From: Nephrocerus scutellatus | Lineage: Eukaryota; Arthropoda; Insecta; Diptera; Pipunculidae | DNA length: 64,000 bases | Assembly: GCA_947095585.1 (NCBI GenBank) | Contig: OX352763.1 | Span: 31,235,462-31,299,461, forward strand | Direction of reading: 5' to 3' | Part shown: piece by piece, positions 21,505 through 33,330 of the stretch | Numbering within the stretch: the first letter of the stretch is position 1 | How the letters are laid out: the number at the start of each line of letters is the position of its first letter | Notes under the pieces: model-generated | The model's input: the letters and a program-made list of their open reading frames with translations, nothing else | The model's database searches: none | What the model was told of the DNA's origin: nothing | Translations under genes and position numbers: made by a program

Positions 21505-24460
21505 ATGCCTCGGATAAGTAATGATCGAATAATGACGACTTTTGGTTATTGTACTCGGCCTAAGATTGGTTTCTGGAATGTGAGTACGCTCCTCGATTCA
21601 GAGTGTGAAGGACCTCAAAATGCCAGATTTCTTCACCTGGAACGTGAGTTTCTTCGATATAATTTGGACATACTGGAAGTGAGTGAAGTAAATTGGTTCG
21701 ACGTACCAATCCTCAACGTGTTACTTTACTCCGGCAAACCATCCGGCAGTCCCCGTGTTTATGGAGTGGGTCTGCTGCTAACGCCAACAGCACGCAGAGG
21801 TCTAATTTCTTGGCACCACCATGGTGGTAGGATCTTATCGGCCAGATTTCGGTCTAGAGTACGGCGCGTCACGATCATACAGTGCTACGCACCAACGAAT
21901 CCCTCGACCGAAGATGAAAAGGACAACTTCTTCAATCAGCTAAGCGCAGTATTCAAAGCAACGCCGAACGGAGATATCGTCATCTTGCTGGGAGGACTTG
22001 AATGTCAAGGTATGCAACGACAACGAAGGACTCAGACATGTGATTGGGAAGCACGGTCTTGCGAACGAGATGACAATAGTGAAAGATTTGTTAATTTCTA
22101 CGACACCAACCACCCTGTCATAGGAGGCACCATGTTTGAGCATAAGACCTGCCACAAAGTCAGCTGGGTGTCAACTGATAAACTGACAAGCCAAATCGAC
22201 CATGTGGAGATCAGCCGACGTTTTAGAAGCTGTCATTTAAACGTCCGAAACAGACGAGGAGCCGAAGTGGGTATGGTACTGGATCATCACCTTATGGTAG
22301 CTACTATCCAGTTACGTACTGCATCAGTTAAAAGAATCCGCAATATCATCCGAATGCCTAGGTATAACATTGACCGGCTAATGATCCCCTCAGTACGCCA
22401 ACAATTAGGGGATCATTTATCGCAAGGAATGCAAGCAATCAGCAGCTCACTGCCGACAACCATCCAAGAATAATGGATGGCTGTGAAAAATATTTTCACA
22501 TCTGAAGCCGAAAGTATTGTTGGTAGAAGCCAGGCAAGATACCGAAGATACCTGGAAGCGGATTGATGAGCGTAAGCTACTTAAAGCTCGTATTGTGGAT
22601 ACCCCAGCAGTAGCGAGGATCGAGCTATAGTCCCTGTATCGAAGCCAAATGAGAGAAGTGAAGCGTAGTGTAAGACGTGACAAGCGTAATTATATTAACA
22701 ACCTGGCCTCAGAAACAGAGGAAGCAGCTAGCAGGTGCGATAGCAGAACCGTTTACAGAAGCACCAAAGACCTGATCGGTGGTTACCGTTCTAGCCAACA
22801 TCCGGTGAAAGGCCTAGATGGTGCCGTACTCGTTTCAGATGAGGATCAGCTCAAGCGATGGAAGGAGCATTTCTCTACGGTCCTTAACCCTGTATTTGCC
22901 AACGATATGCTCCCAAATCAAACGGAGCGGCTAGATGTAAGAAGTAACAATTTCCCGAATTCGCACCTCAACTCCCAGAAAAGATGAGATCGCTACCGCG
23001 ATCAACGCACTAAAGAACAACAAGTCGGTAAGACTAGATGGTATACTCGCGGGCTTCTGCGTGCCGCTTCAACGACATCAGCACAGCTTTATATTCTCTT
23101 GTAGAGAGAGCTTGGGAGGCAAAAAGTTTCTCCGATGAGTGGAAGAAGGAAATGACTGTCAAGCTCCTTAAAAAAGGTAGTCTTATGGAGTGCGAAAACT
23201 TGAGAGGCATTTGCGTTCTGCCTGCAGTTGCAAAGGTAATAGCCAAAGTAGTACTTGAGCGAATTAAGGAACATCTGGAAGATACACTCGATGCCAAACA
23301 AGCAGGTTTCCGCACTGGATCCTTCTGTGTAGACCGCATCAACAACCTGCGGATTATTATTGAACAGTGCGTTGAATTCCGGTCAACACTGCACTTGCTG
23401 TACATCAGTTTTGATAAAGAGAGGTATACCCGATAAACTAATAGCTATTATTAAAGCAACCTATGACGGCTCTAAATGTCATGTGCTGCAGAGAGGAAAG
23501 CTGTCAGAGGAATTCGAGAATCTAAGTGGGGTACGACAAGGTTGCATTTTATCGCCGATACTTTTTTTGTTGGACTCTTACATCTCAACTCAAACATCAG
23601 GACTACGCTGACGACGTTTGTTTACCCTCACACAGAATTATGGAGCTGCACCAAATGACAAAAAATGTGGAGAGGGAGGAAAATATTGCGGGTTTGAAGA
23701 TTAATGCTACCAAAACCAAAATCATCAACCTCGGCACTAACTCAGTAACTCAAGTTAACATTGCTGGACAGCCGGTAGATAGAGAAGAGAGTTTCCAATA
23801 TCTTGGGAGTATTGTCTCGGCCGAAGGTGAAACCGAACAAGACATTGTCAACCGAATCGGCAAAGCAAAATCAGTGTTTGGAATGATGTCCATGATATGG
23901 CGAAGCAATGCGATCAGCTTAAACACCAAGCTGCGACTGTTCCGTTCAAATGAATCTGTGCTGTTGTATGGGTGCAGCACTTGGAAGGTGACCGCTACAA
24001 CCACAAAAAGATTACAAACGTTCGTAAATAGGTGCCTACGGAACATCTGAAGGGTTTTCTGGCCCTACCGTATCTCTAAAGAACATCTTTACCAGAGAAC
24101 GGGTCTGGAACCAATAGGCACAACCATCAAACGAAGGAATTGGCAGTGGATTGGTCATACACTCCGAAATGGCGACAGTTACATAGCAAACTACGCAATG
24201 CAATGAAATCCGTTATGTCAGGATGGTAGAAGAACGGGTCGTCCGAGAAATACATGGCGCAGAACAGTTGAGGAGGAGTTACGGCAATTGGGGAAGGGAA
24301 GAGTTAGAGAGCGCTGAAGCTCCTTCCATAGCAAATTACGCAATGTAATGGAATTCGTCATATCCGTATAATCCGGCGCAGAACAGTTGTGGAGGAGTCA
24401 CAGCAATTGGGAAGAGTTTGAGAGAGCTGAAGCTCATTGTCAGAAATCGCACGCGATGGC
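21505..24460 (+). pseudogene. RTE-like LINE, family A copy 2 (most complete)
   Basis: Non-LTR retrotransposon with an APE-type endonuclease followed by reverse transcriptase. Frame 21505-22473 (322 codons) begins MPRISNDR and shows KIGFWNVSTLLDSECEGPQN, FLHLEREFLRYNLDILEVSE, VNWFD, GVGLLLTPTARRGL, IIQCYAPT, TSQIDHVEI and LDHHLMVATI. In this copy the usual GDFN/NAK block reads LLGGLECQGM. RT blocks follow: EWKKEMTVKLLKKGSLMECE, LRGICVLPAVAKVIAKVVLE, DTLDAKQAGFRTGSFCVDRI, then GVRQGCILSPILFLL, YADDV near 23603, and NVEREENIAGLKINATKTKI. A deletion at about 23420 removes motif A (FDSVNR in copy 1), and there are frameshifts and stops. The C-terminal RRNWQWIGHTLR block is near 24130. Confidence 0.85.
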
Positions 24461-27000
24461 GCGTATGCGTAGTAGAGTCCCTAGGACCCACAAGGGGATA
24501 TAGGACATAAAGAAAGAAAAGAGGAGCGAGACCTATCTAAATCTCTACCGATCTATGGGTCACGGCGCCCGGTTGGAAAACGCAACTCCACGCCGAGTAT
24601 GAACTCATGCTGTGTTAATAATCTACCCGCATTTGGGTTTCAGCCACAGCCACCACGATGCTCCCATTAGGTTGCAACCTCAATAGCTGGAGACGGAAGA
24701 ACTCCTTCGGTGGGCTCCCCGACTCTTGTCGTACCAGACGAACATCTGGTCAGAATTTCGTAGTTAGCAACCTAGCTAATTACTGTTGTAGAATTCCTTA
24801 CAACTCGGGACTGGTGGCCCTTTATACGCCGTATTATGCACGGATTTTATCTGACTGTTTTAATCAGGCGCTGTGATGTCAAGCTGCTTACGGCGATTAA
24901 ATGCATTCCTTGCAAACAGTTTGATGCAATCATACTTTTTTCTGGAGTTTAAGACAGATTCAAGAACATATCTGTTGTTGTAAGATTACAATTCAGCAAA
25001 TTTTGTTTTTATTCAGCAGTTTATTCAGCAATCAATTTTTTACTATATTTGTTGATCGCATTTGTTCCTTATTTTACTGAATTTAAAAAACATTTCAATT
25101 CAGAAAATTTGCCCTGAATTCAGCAACTAATTTCCATTCGTTTAAATTCAGCAACCAAATAACAGCAAAGCTCTTTTGGATAATTAACTCGCAGCCATTG
25201 TCATCATCGGTTCTCAGCTGAATATATTCCTACACAATTGCATTCTATTTTCAATCTGTTCAATTCCCTTCTTAATGCTTTCTTCATAGCTCTGCTCAAC
25301 TGAATGTTATTTGGTATTTTTGCCTCACATTGAGCTCATTGCGTTGTAGTGTTTTGAATGCACAAAATGCGCTTCCTTGCATCAACAACAACAACAGCAA
25401 CTTTGCCAAGAAGCAATTCAACGCGCGTCTCTGGAGACATAATGTACAGCAGCATCCTTCAGAAAATGAGGCGGCGTTCTACTCTACTATAAGGCACAGG
25501 TAGCATGATGCATGACTTTTTCTTATGCAGCTACACGCTCCAGAGTCCTCCTTAGTAATTATATTGCGCTCTAAGCAAATGAGAAAACCTCTTTTCGAAT
25601 TGCCAGAATGGGGCGAAGATTTTGAAGTTAAAGAACACACCAGCGAACTTCTTTCTACACGCCGAGTCCGTCCGAGTCCTGCTTTATATTTTTGGAGGAA
25701 AATGTAAAAACACTACAAAAAAAAAATTTAATGAAATTTCACAGATTTTCATTAACCCAAATACACGAACGCTAAAAGGACCTGCGAGCCGCATACCAAC
25801 ATCGGCCGCTGCACAGAGGAAGGACACAATTGAATTTTTTATTTCATAAATCAAATGCACGTGATGTGTTGCTGCACCAAGGGACAGAAATTTGTTTTCG
25901 CTTAAATACGTATGTATGTGAGCCCCATTTCGTTATATGCATGTGCGTATGGTGTATAAACATGTATTGAGTGTAACGTGAATTTTAATTATTTTGAGTA
26001 ATGTTAAGGGATGCAACATATAGCCCATCAGAGTGGACATTGCAAATTGTTTTGCAATTTGGAAAATAAACTCAATGATGAAGAGATGAAGTGAAATTAT
26101 TTCTACATTAAATGAGGTTTGTGTGTTATTTAAATAAATATATTATAGACATACAAAACATATATAACATAAAAACCTACATAGTTAAATTGTGCAGATC
26201 GCTAACAGGCTCCGAAAAGTAGATAGACTGGTCTGCCTCTAAGAAAAACATAGGAAGATGGACCTCAAGGCCCATTGGCTCCGAAAATTTTACAAAAACT
26301 TTTGTCCATCGGGATAAACATGTCAAGATATCAACTTTTTTTAAACGCAGTAACAAAGGCTAGCATTTCTTCTATAAACAAAATCCTAAGCAAAGCAATT
26401 TCCCTTAACTTGGGTCAGGGTACACCAAAGTAAGCTTTTTCTTAAATCCCCGATAAATGTTGTCAACATTCCCATTGACCCATACGTTAGAGCGATTTTT
26501 TTCTTATAATATACCATATCATTTCCCAAATTATCCTAGACGAATAAGGGGACACCCTGTATAAATTTGAATGTCTTTTTATTTATTCTTTATAGAAATC
26601 CACAACGCAAAGTCTCATAGCAAAACCAAATCTACCATATTTTAAAAGTGGCCTCATTAAATGTTGTAAGCGAGCACGAACCCTTTATTTTTTAGAACAA
26701 GATCCATCTTCAATGGACCCCAATAGACCAGGTGATCACGATATTTGCTCACTGGAGAGATTAATTTAAAATTATAGCATTAGATACTGGTACTTTCGTG
26801 TACCATATATGTAGTTGAAATTGTATGTATATAGTGAGTTTTGTATAGAAATTTACCAGTCTGTTCAGGTATTTGGTAGATGGTTCTGTAAAATGTAGAT
26901 TGGGTATAAATAGAACAACTTTTTCGAAGTTAATTTAGTTATTATTTGGAATTCAACCAGACGAGTTCGAAAGTACTTGCAAATATATAGAGCTACCACC
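24461..27000. other. Spacer with an ATTCAGCA-rich patch
   Basis: 24980-25160 contains about seven ATTCAGCA or ATTCAGAA words in 180 bp, with more at 21090-21160. A CACCCTGTATA mariner-like tip lies near 26549. No coding exon is recognised. The frames at 25525-25849 have no domain. Confidence 0.35.
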
Positions 27001-27018
27001 AAAGGGAATAGTATTGGA

Positions 27019-28516
27019 ATTATTATTATTATTATTGTTGGTGGGCTGGTAGGCCTTGTGCACTGCGACCTTAAGGTCTATTGTGCATCACAGATGTCTA
27101 CCACATTATGTGATGGCTAAATCCTTTTATGAATGCCAATATATCTACAAGGTCGATAGGTGTAGCAATCTGCCATAGAACTGTGTGAGCCTTGAGGTAT
27201 TGAAGTCTTTTTCGGGTGAGAGCATCACATATAAAAAGTATGTGTTCTGGCGTCTCCTCTGCCTCTCCGCAAAAGCGGCAGCGATCTGTTTGGGATTTCC
27301 CAATTTTTGTTAAGTGACCATTAAATGGGCCATATCCCGTCATATACCAGACAAGGGATCTGAGCGCATATCGGTTTGTTTGTGTTTTTAATGTTGTATT
27401 TGGTTTGTATCATCGTAGCTGATTCATTCAGCCTCGAAGGCGTTATTTACCCACTCTTTTATCTTGGTTTTTGAGGTGGCTCTTGCTGTAGGCAATGCTT
27501 GGCTCGGGACCAGTGAAGGTCTCTTCCGCACCCCCTCTTGCGCAGAGGTCTGCTGTCTCGTTCCCTTTAATGCCCCTGAATGGCCTGGAGACCACATCAG
27601 GATGACCTCGTTGGTTTTGGCCGGTTCGTTTAGGTGGCAGTAGCAGCTCCACGTTGTTCTTGAATTAAAAACTGGTCCTCTTAGTGCTAGCAGAGCGGCC
27701 CTGCTGTCGGAGATCATATAGATCTCGGTTCTTCTATATTTTCTCTTAATGCAGGCTTCTAATGCTATTGTTTCTGCCTGGAAAACGGTTGGGGATCTTC
27801 CTAGGGGTATTCGTAATGTGATTCTAGAATACTCCTATTCCAAATACTCCTGCCACTGTTCCTCTGTTTGTTTAAGATCCGTCTGTGTACGAGATTGGGG
27901 AGGTTATTTATGATATTTTTACTCTTACTGAGAAGTTCCTTTGGAAATTAATTTTTTTGTATCATTGAACCTGATTGGAGGACAATTCCGCTTTCCAATT
28001 TAATTTTGGTGATTATGCTTGTATGTCGTGGTCTATTGACTTTGAGTTGGTTAGTTACCTTATGTGAAATGGCTCTTGCATTCGATTCGCTTTTGATGTA
28101 TAAGTGAAGTGGTGTGAGTCCTAGTAGTTTTTCTAGTGCTGCTGTTGGGCAAGTCTTGATAACATCTGTTGCACTAAGCCATATTAGCCATAGAGTCACT
28201 TATGAGTTTACTCTTTTATTTTTACTGAACATACGTTGGCAAGTGAAGTAAGCTTTGTTAGCTTTCTTGGTGGTGTATGAGAGTTCCATGCTAGTTTTTG
28301 GTCAAACATGACCCCCAGATATTTGGTTTCCGGCATTATTTGGAGTATTTGGCCTTGGAATTTTAGGGCGGGAAGAGTTATTCTCTTTCTTTTTGTGAAA
28401 ACGGTGCATACTTTTTTGTCTGGATAGTATTGGAATGCAAGTATTTTAAAAAGCCTAAACGTCGTAGCAATACTTTCAAAAGTGAAGTAGTCGTCATTAT
28501 ACAGATAAAAAACCAC
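27019..28516 (-). pseudogene. I-type LINE 3' half (RT thumb, RNase H, zinc knuckle)
   Basis: Read from 28516 down, the first block is LPALKFQGQILQIMPETKYL followed by GVMFDQKLAWNSHTP, the thumb-side YLGVxxDxKLxW motif. Next is ATDVIKTCPTAALEKLLGLT, PLHLYIKSESNARAIS. An RNase H stretch follows (MISDSRAALLALRGPVFNSR, then LMWSPGHSGALKGT, the xWxPGHxGxxGN box). The C-terminal CCHC-like block is DRCRFCGEAEETPEHILFIC at about 27260-27310. The element ends in an (ATT)n tract at 27019-27041, which is (TAA)n on the element strand, typical of I-factor relatives. The palm domain is absent (5' truncated), and frames change twice. Confidence 0.8.
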
Positions 28517-28537
28517 TCATAAAAATGAAAATTTTTT

Positions 28538-29421
28538 ATGTACCGGGTGGTGGACCGAACAACACTGCAACATCGCCGGAACATCATTCGGAAGGTGAAG
28601 GCCAAATTGGCTCGAAATCCGCGCCGTAGCGGCAGAAAAATGGCTCGTGAGGCGAGCATTTCGCTTGAACGGATGCAGCACATATTGAAAGATCATCTTG
28701 GACTGAAGGCCTTGAAATTCCAAAAAACGCATGGTCTCACCGATGCTCAAAAAAAAGTTAAAGTGGAAAGAGCAAAGGAGTTGTTACGCTTGCACGAAAG
28801 TGGCGATTTGCCGAATTTGGTTTTCTCCGATGAGTCACCGTTCGTTATTGAGCAATATGTGAACAAGCAAAACGACCGGATTTACTTGCCCGGCCGTTCT
28901 ACTGAAAATTTGGACCAACGGATTGCCACTCGAAACCAAGCGCCGCCGATGGTGATGGTTTGGACCGCCGTAATTGTCGAAAGCCGTTCAACGCTCGTTT
29001 TTTTTTTACCGTGGCATCAAGATAAATGCTCAAATTTATCGGGATCATATGTTGTAGAGAGCGTTGAAGCCTTGGGCACAAAAACATTTTGGCCGCAGAG
29101 CCTGGACATTTCAACAGGACTCGGCGCCAAGTCATAAAGCGCGCGTCAATCAAAATTGGCTGAGAAACAACGTTCCGCGGTTCATTTCCACTGCCCAATG
29201 GCCATCAAATTCACCGGATGCAAATCCGCTAGATTTCTCGGTTTGGGGTATTTTGAAGAGTAAGGTTGGGAGAAAAAAATACTAAAGTGTCGATCATCTC
29301 AAGCAAGCGCCAGGAATGGGCCAAAATACCGCAGAGCCACTTTCGTGCTGCATGCAATAGCTTTGTCGGCCGTTTGAAGGCAATAATCGCGGCTAAGGGT
29401 GGCCAAATCGAAAACTGCTAA
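28538..29421 (+). pseudogene. Mariner-type DD37D transposase, truncated and frameshifted
   Basis: Cut-and-paste transposase relic. The first frame (to about 29010) starts RVVDRTTLQHRRNIIRKVKA and carries the second DNA-binding part (SGRKMAREASISLERMQHIL), then the first catalytic Asp in NLVFSDESPF near 28830. An extra base in the T run at 28999-29008 shifts frame. A TAG at 29054 follows. The second frame has WTFQQDSAPSHKA (second Asp) and SPDANPLDFSVW (third Asp). By count 37 residues separate the last two Asp, the DD37D (maT-like) spacing. A further shift at 29270-29285 precedes a readable tail GRLKAIIAAKGGQIENC. The N-terminal helix-turn-helix start is missing; the left boundary is repeat sequence also seen at 41705-41745. 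Confidence 0.85.
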
Positions 29422-29554
29422 TGCAGTTCGAAAATTGTAATATTTCTGAACATTTTTTATTTTGATTTAATAAAATTTATCAAAAAATAAAAATTCTGTG
29501 GCGTTTTGTTTTGGTAACACTTCGTGTCAGTCACCTTGTAAATAGACATACATA

Positions 29555-29690
29555 GACCCTGGGGCCCGATCACTTCTAAATTTTTATAGAAAGTGTTGGC
29601 AAAGGAGGTACAAATTTGTCCAAAGTTTGAATAAAATCTGATTTTAGGAAGTGGATTCAAAATTGATGACAACATTTGGCGACGAACAAA
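29555..29690 (+). repeat. GC-boxed repeat, single unit
   Basis: One unit related to the arrays at 6735, 41745 and 61020: GGGGCCCGATCACTT, TTTTTATAGAAAGTGTTG, AAAGTTTGAATAAAATC and GGAAGTGGATTCAAAATTGAT. A very similar unit is at 31515-31640. Confidence 0.65.
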
Positions 29691-29999
29691 CATACACATC
29701 CCACGATGTGAAGTTAATATACAGAATTTAAAAATAGAAATAAATTTGTTCGTACGACTTGAATATACAGCTCGCTGCTATACAGTTTCCCAGTTTAAGC
29801 GCCAAATTCAAAAAACAAACCAAAAATTTGCTCATAAATATATTCATGCAATCATATGACACTCTATTAACGTCTCTCAGCAAAGCAGTCGCTTTTTGTG
29901 CATGTGACAAAATTTTATACTTTGTTTTAAACATTTCATCAATTCACGTTGTGTTAATTAAATTACAAAATATTTGCACTAAACGAGGTAAAACTTTGT

Positions 30000-30620
30000 T
30001 TGTTGTTTTGCCACCAGAGTGTACTGTAAACAGACAAAATCAAGGGACGAAATAACGAACGAACAAACGAACCACTTGGCAGTTCACTTCGAACGCGAAT
30101 CGAACATAAATTTCCATTTGACTTAATAGTCCGCGAAATATACAATAAATAACGTTCGGTCGGTGGTGGTACTTGGCACAAAGTTCCACGAAAAAGCCAA
30201 ATAGAGAGCGAGTGAGTGTGTAAGTTCAGTACGGAAGGTCCTGCGAAACCGGCACTGACAGAAAATTCCATCGAAATGACCAAAAAACAATGAAAGCAGT
30301 GCCATCGTCGAGCTGTCTGTCCGTCCGGTATTTATTTTCCAAACAGTAAAGCTCGAATGTGAACAGTGCACAGGAAAACGTGTTCATTTCCGGGCGGCAG
30401 TGTCATCGTCATCATTGTCTCCTCGATCGTTGAGTGAACCCAACAACCAACCATCAGTTGAAATTTTGAAAATCTTCGCGTCTGGTTGAACTGGACCTGG
30501 GGATGAATTCGAAAAACACAGCAAACGAACAAACGGACGGACAAATTTAATTTCCTGACAATAGTCAGAAGGTGAGGGAGGTGTTTCAGTTGACCTCGTC
30601 TGCCTGAACAGGAGAGCATT
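30000..30620 (+). promoter_or_regulatory. Possible 5' UTR exon/promoter region
   Basis: Non-repetitive, stop-rich sequence of mixed composition: GAACGAACAAACGAACC, GAGAGCGAGTGAGTGTG, then an arthropod initiator-like TTCAGT near 30222. A good 5' splice-site sequence, CAGAAG|GTGAGGG, lies near 30570. Such AAC/GAA-rich leaders are common in fly 5' UTR exons, but no coding exon that would use it is visible downstream in this window. Highly uncertain. Confidence 0.2.
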
Positions 30621-31300
30621 ATGTCACTTTACATTAATAATGCGCCAGCTAAGGAAGAACAACTTTAAATTAGAATAACTCCTGCTGCCTCGAAACATTA
30701 CTTTGCCGATTATTGCTGAAATGTGCTACGATGGATAGCTGATGGATTTCGTCGTCCGCCGCAAGAGAATCCGATTATTTTTTTCCTTAAATTTACGGGT
30801 CGTATCCGGCGCGGTCATTGTCATACTCCGTAAACTCCGCAGTAGTGGTGGGCATCGCCGGCATTGTTCATAATAAAAAGCCGGAGGACTCCCAATTTTT
30901 CAATAACTGCAATAAATCAGACAAATGGACGACAAGGGAGTTGCCATAAATTTTGCTGGCCTGCTTGGTCGTCTGGTTGTTTTGTGTACTGTGCCTGTCC
31001 AGCTCTCAAACAAACCCATCGTTTTAACCGCCTGTACGGGTGTGTATGTTTTATACTTAAAATGTTAGTACAACACTTGTCGGTTTGCTTGGTATGCAAC
31101 TCACTTACCGCAAATTGCATATCGCAGTTCAAAGGATGACCAGCAAGAGCACCAAAGGGTGCATATCATACTACCACTGAAATGTTTTCATCCTTTCATT
31201 GGGAGCGTATACAAGAAACTGTATAATGAAACTGACACATCGTTTGGGAATAGTACGCGGTCGGTGGGCCTTTCGATGCATTTCAGTAATAAAATAAAAA
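30621..31300. other. No gene recognised
   Basis: Mixed-composition spacer between the possible leader exon and the repeat at 31310. Frames here (30864-31139 and its reverse) show no recognisable domain. Confidence 0.3.
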
Positions 31301-31309
31301 CAACCCAAA

Positions 31310-31640
31310 TTTTTTATGTAAATTCTCTAATAACCAAAAGTATACTGAATTCCACTATAAATGCTGAAATACAAAAACACATACGAAGCACTGCGAACCC
31401 CAATCGTAAAGCAAGCAGCGCTGCCTACAGCTCACAGCGCACAACGCACACAGAACACAGTCATTATTGGTATGGTATGATCTGAAGCCGCTATATGGAA
31501 AAATTGTATGGGAGCCCGTCGATCCCGCAGCCCGATCACTCTCAAATTTTAATAGAAAGTATTGTCATGGGAAATACACACTTTTGCAAAGTTTGAATAA
31601 AATCGGGCTTAAGGAAGTGGATTCAAAATTAGATTTAGAT
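31310..31640. repeat. Compound dispersed repeat (inverted relative of 41950-42140)
   Basis: 31310-31460 is the reverse complement of about 41960-42125: shared words are TTATGTAAATTCTCTAATAA, AAAGTATACTGAATTCCACT and CAGCGCTGCCTACAG. It is followed by a GC-boxed unit at 31515-31640. This shows that the GC-boxed units travel with a fixed flanking sequence, as parts of one larger non-autonomous element. Confidence 0.6.
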
Positions 31641-31879
31641 TACAGTCATATAAGTGAATTCATCCCAAGATCAAAAGGTACCTAGTGTAGCGTTAATGTT
31701 TTGTTTATTTCGCTACTGACGTTTTGCTTTCGATTTCTTAAAGACTGCGAAATTTGCTATATCCATTAAAGAATCTGATTCTTTAGACTGGTTTAACTAG
31801 AGGTTCGGGCGGCATATTTTTTTAATTGAAAGGATGTGACATTGGTACCCAATCTGATTCAACGGGAAATAAGGAAATG

Positions 31880-33330
31880 GTCCTGGCCTCCCGCAAAAAG
31901 TCTCTCCACCGGTCCCGATTTCGAGCCGATGTCATCCAGTTTGGCATCCCTAAACTCTAAGCGTCCTGGTCTACACCATCCTTCCAGCGTAGGGTTGGCC
32001 GGCCTCGCTATTGTGTTCCATAAATCCTACCGCAAAGGACTTTTCGATCAGAATCCTCTTCGCTCATGCGAGCAGGTGTTCTGCCTACCGGAGCCTACCG
32101 AGCTTAATTTGCTTGACGATGTCTACATCGTGGTAACGCTCTTGGATATCATCATTATAGAGTCTCCGGAATCGTCCTTCCTGTAGACTGTACTATATTG
32201 TCTGCTGTCAAAGGCTTGCTGTACTTGCGTTGAGATGTCGCTTAGCCATGCTCGTTTGTCGTTCCTAGCAGAACGGCCAACTTGCCGGTCCAGATTCCTA
32301 TACTTCCGCGCTAATGCACTTCGCTCGGCACCCGAGGCCACGTTTAACTCTGCTTTGATGGATTGGCGTTCACGAATGGTGTTCCATTTGCTATCTGATA
32401 TCCATTCTTTTCTAGTTTTGTCGGGATAACCTAAAACGGATGAAGCTGCTTCCGTATACGCATTTATTGTTTTTTCCCCATTTAGACTCTAGGGTTTGGA
32501 GCTGTATCTCAGAGAGAGACTGTTGTACGCGGGATACATATTGCAGTTTCACATCTGGGTCTTTCATACCTGCTATACAGCTGGCTTTCTCGTTATTTGA
32601 CTTCGTGTGGCTGAGTGGACCGCGAGCTTTAACCGCACACTGCCGCTGTTGACGTCGGCTGCTCTTCGGGTTCTAACGTCCAGCAAAGATGATCGCCACT
32701 TGCGGCTTATAGCGATGTGATCAATCTGGGTGCGAACCCCTTGAAGCGTGCGCGAATTATAAAAAAAAAAAAAAAAAAAAATGTGATCAGGAGAAGTCCA
32801 TGTGGCTTTGTGGATGTTTTTTTTGGGAATAATGGTGCCTCCAATGATTAGGTTCCGATCAGAACATAGATCAGCAAACCTTTCGCCTTTGTTATTCATA
32901 GAATCAAGGCCGTGTTTTCAAATGACATGTTCCCAATCACTGTTGTCGTTGCCTACCTTTGCGTTAAGGGCACCCATCAAAATAACGCTGTTGTCACTCT
33001 TCCGTAGTTGATCTAATGAATTATTTAGACGCAAGTAAACCGTGTCATTTTATTCAGAGGTGGCTTGTTCCGTTAGTGCGTAAATTTGAACAAACACTAC
33101 CTGTCGAACAGCAGATTTAAATCTTGCAATAACAATTCTATCGGATATTGCTCGCCAGTCCTGTAACGATCTTCTCGCGGCTTTAGAGAGTAGAAATCCC
33201 ACTCCATTGGCATGGTCTTCTACTGCAGGCTTACTCGGAAAAATCAGAAACTCGTCGGTAGATGTTCGTTTTTCCCCTAATCCAGGCCATCTCACCACAC
33301 TAAGACCAAGAATCTCTAGATAAAAAAGAG
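31880..33330 (-). pseudogene. RTE-like LINE, family B copy 3 (endonuclease plus 3' end)
   Basis: From 33298 down: VRWPGLGEKRTSTDEFLIFP, HANGVGFLLSKAARRSLQDW, RAISDRIVIARFKSAVRQVV and FVQIYALTEQ. Broken frames then give LMGALNAKVGNDNSDWE near 32960. Next comes NNKGERFADLCSDRNLIIGG, HKATWTSPDH and IDHIAISRKWRSSLLDVRTR, making a nearly full APE-type endonuclease. Next is NLDRQVGRSARNDKRAWLSD near 32270. At about 32170 the sequence jumps, in RKDDSGDSIMM, to the C-terminal end that copy 1 has near 3900, and runs to the family end near 31890. The whole reverse transcriptase has been deleted. An A/T run with an insertion at about 32758-32780 also breaks the endonuclease. Confidence 0.8.
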
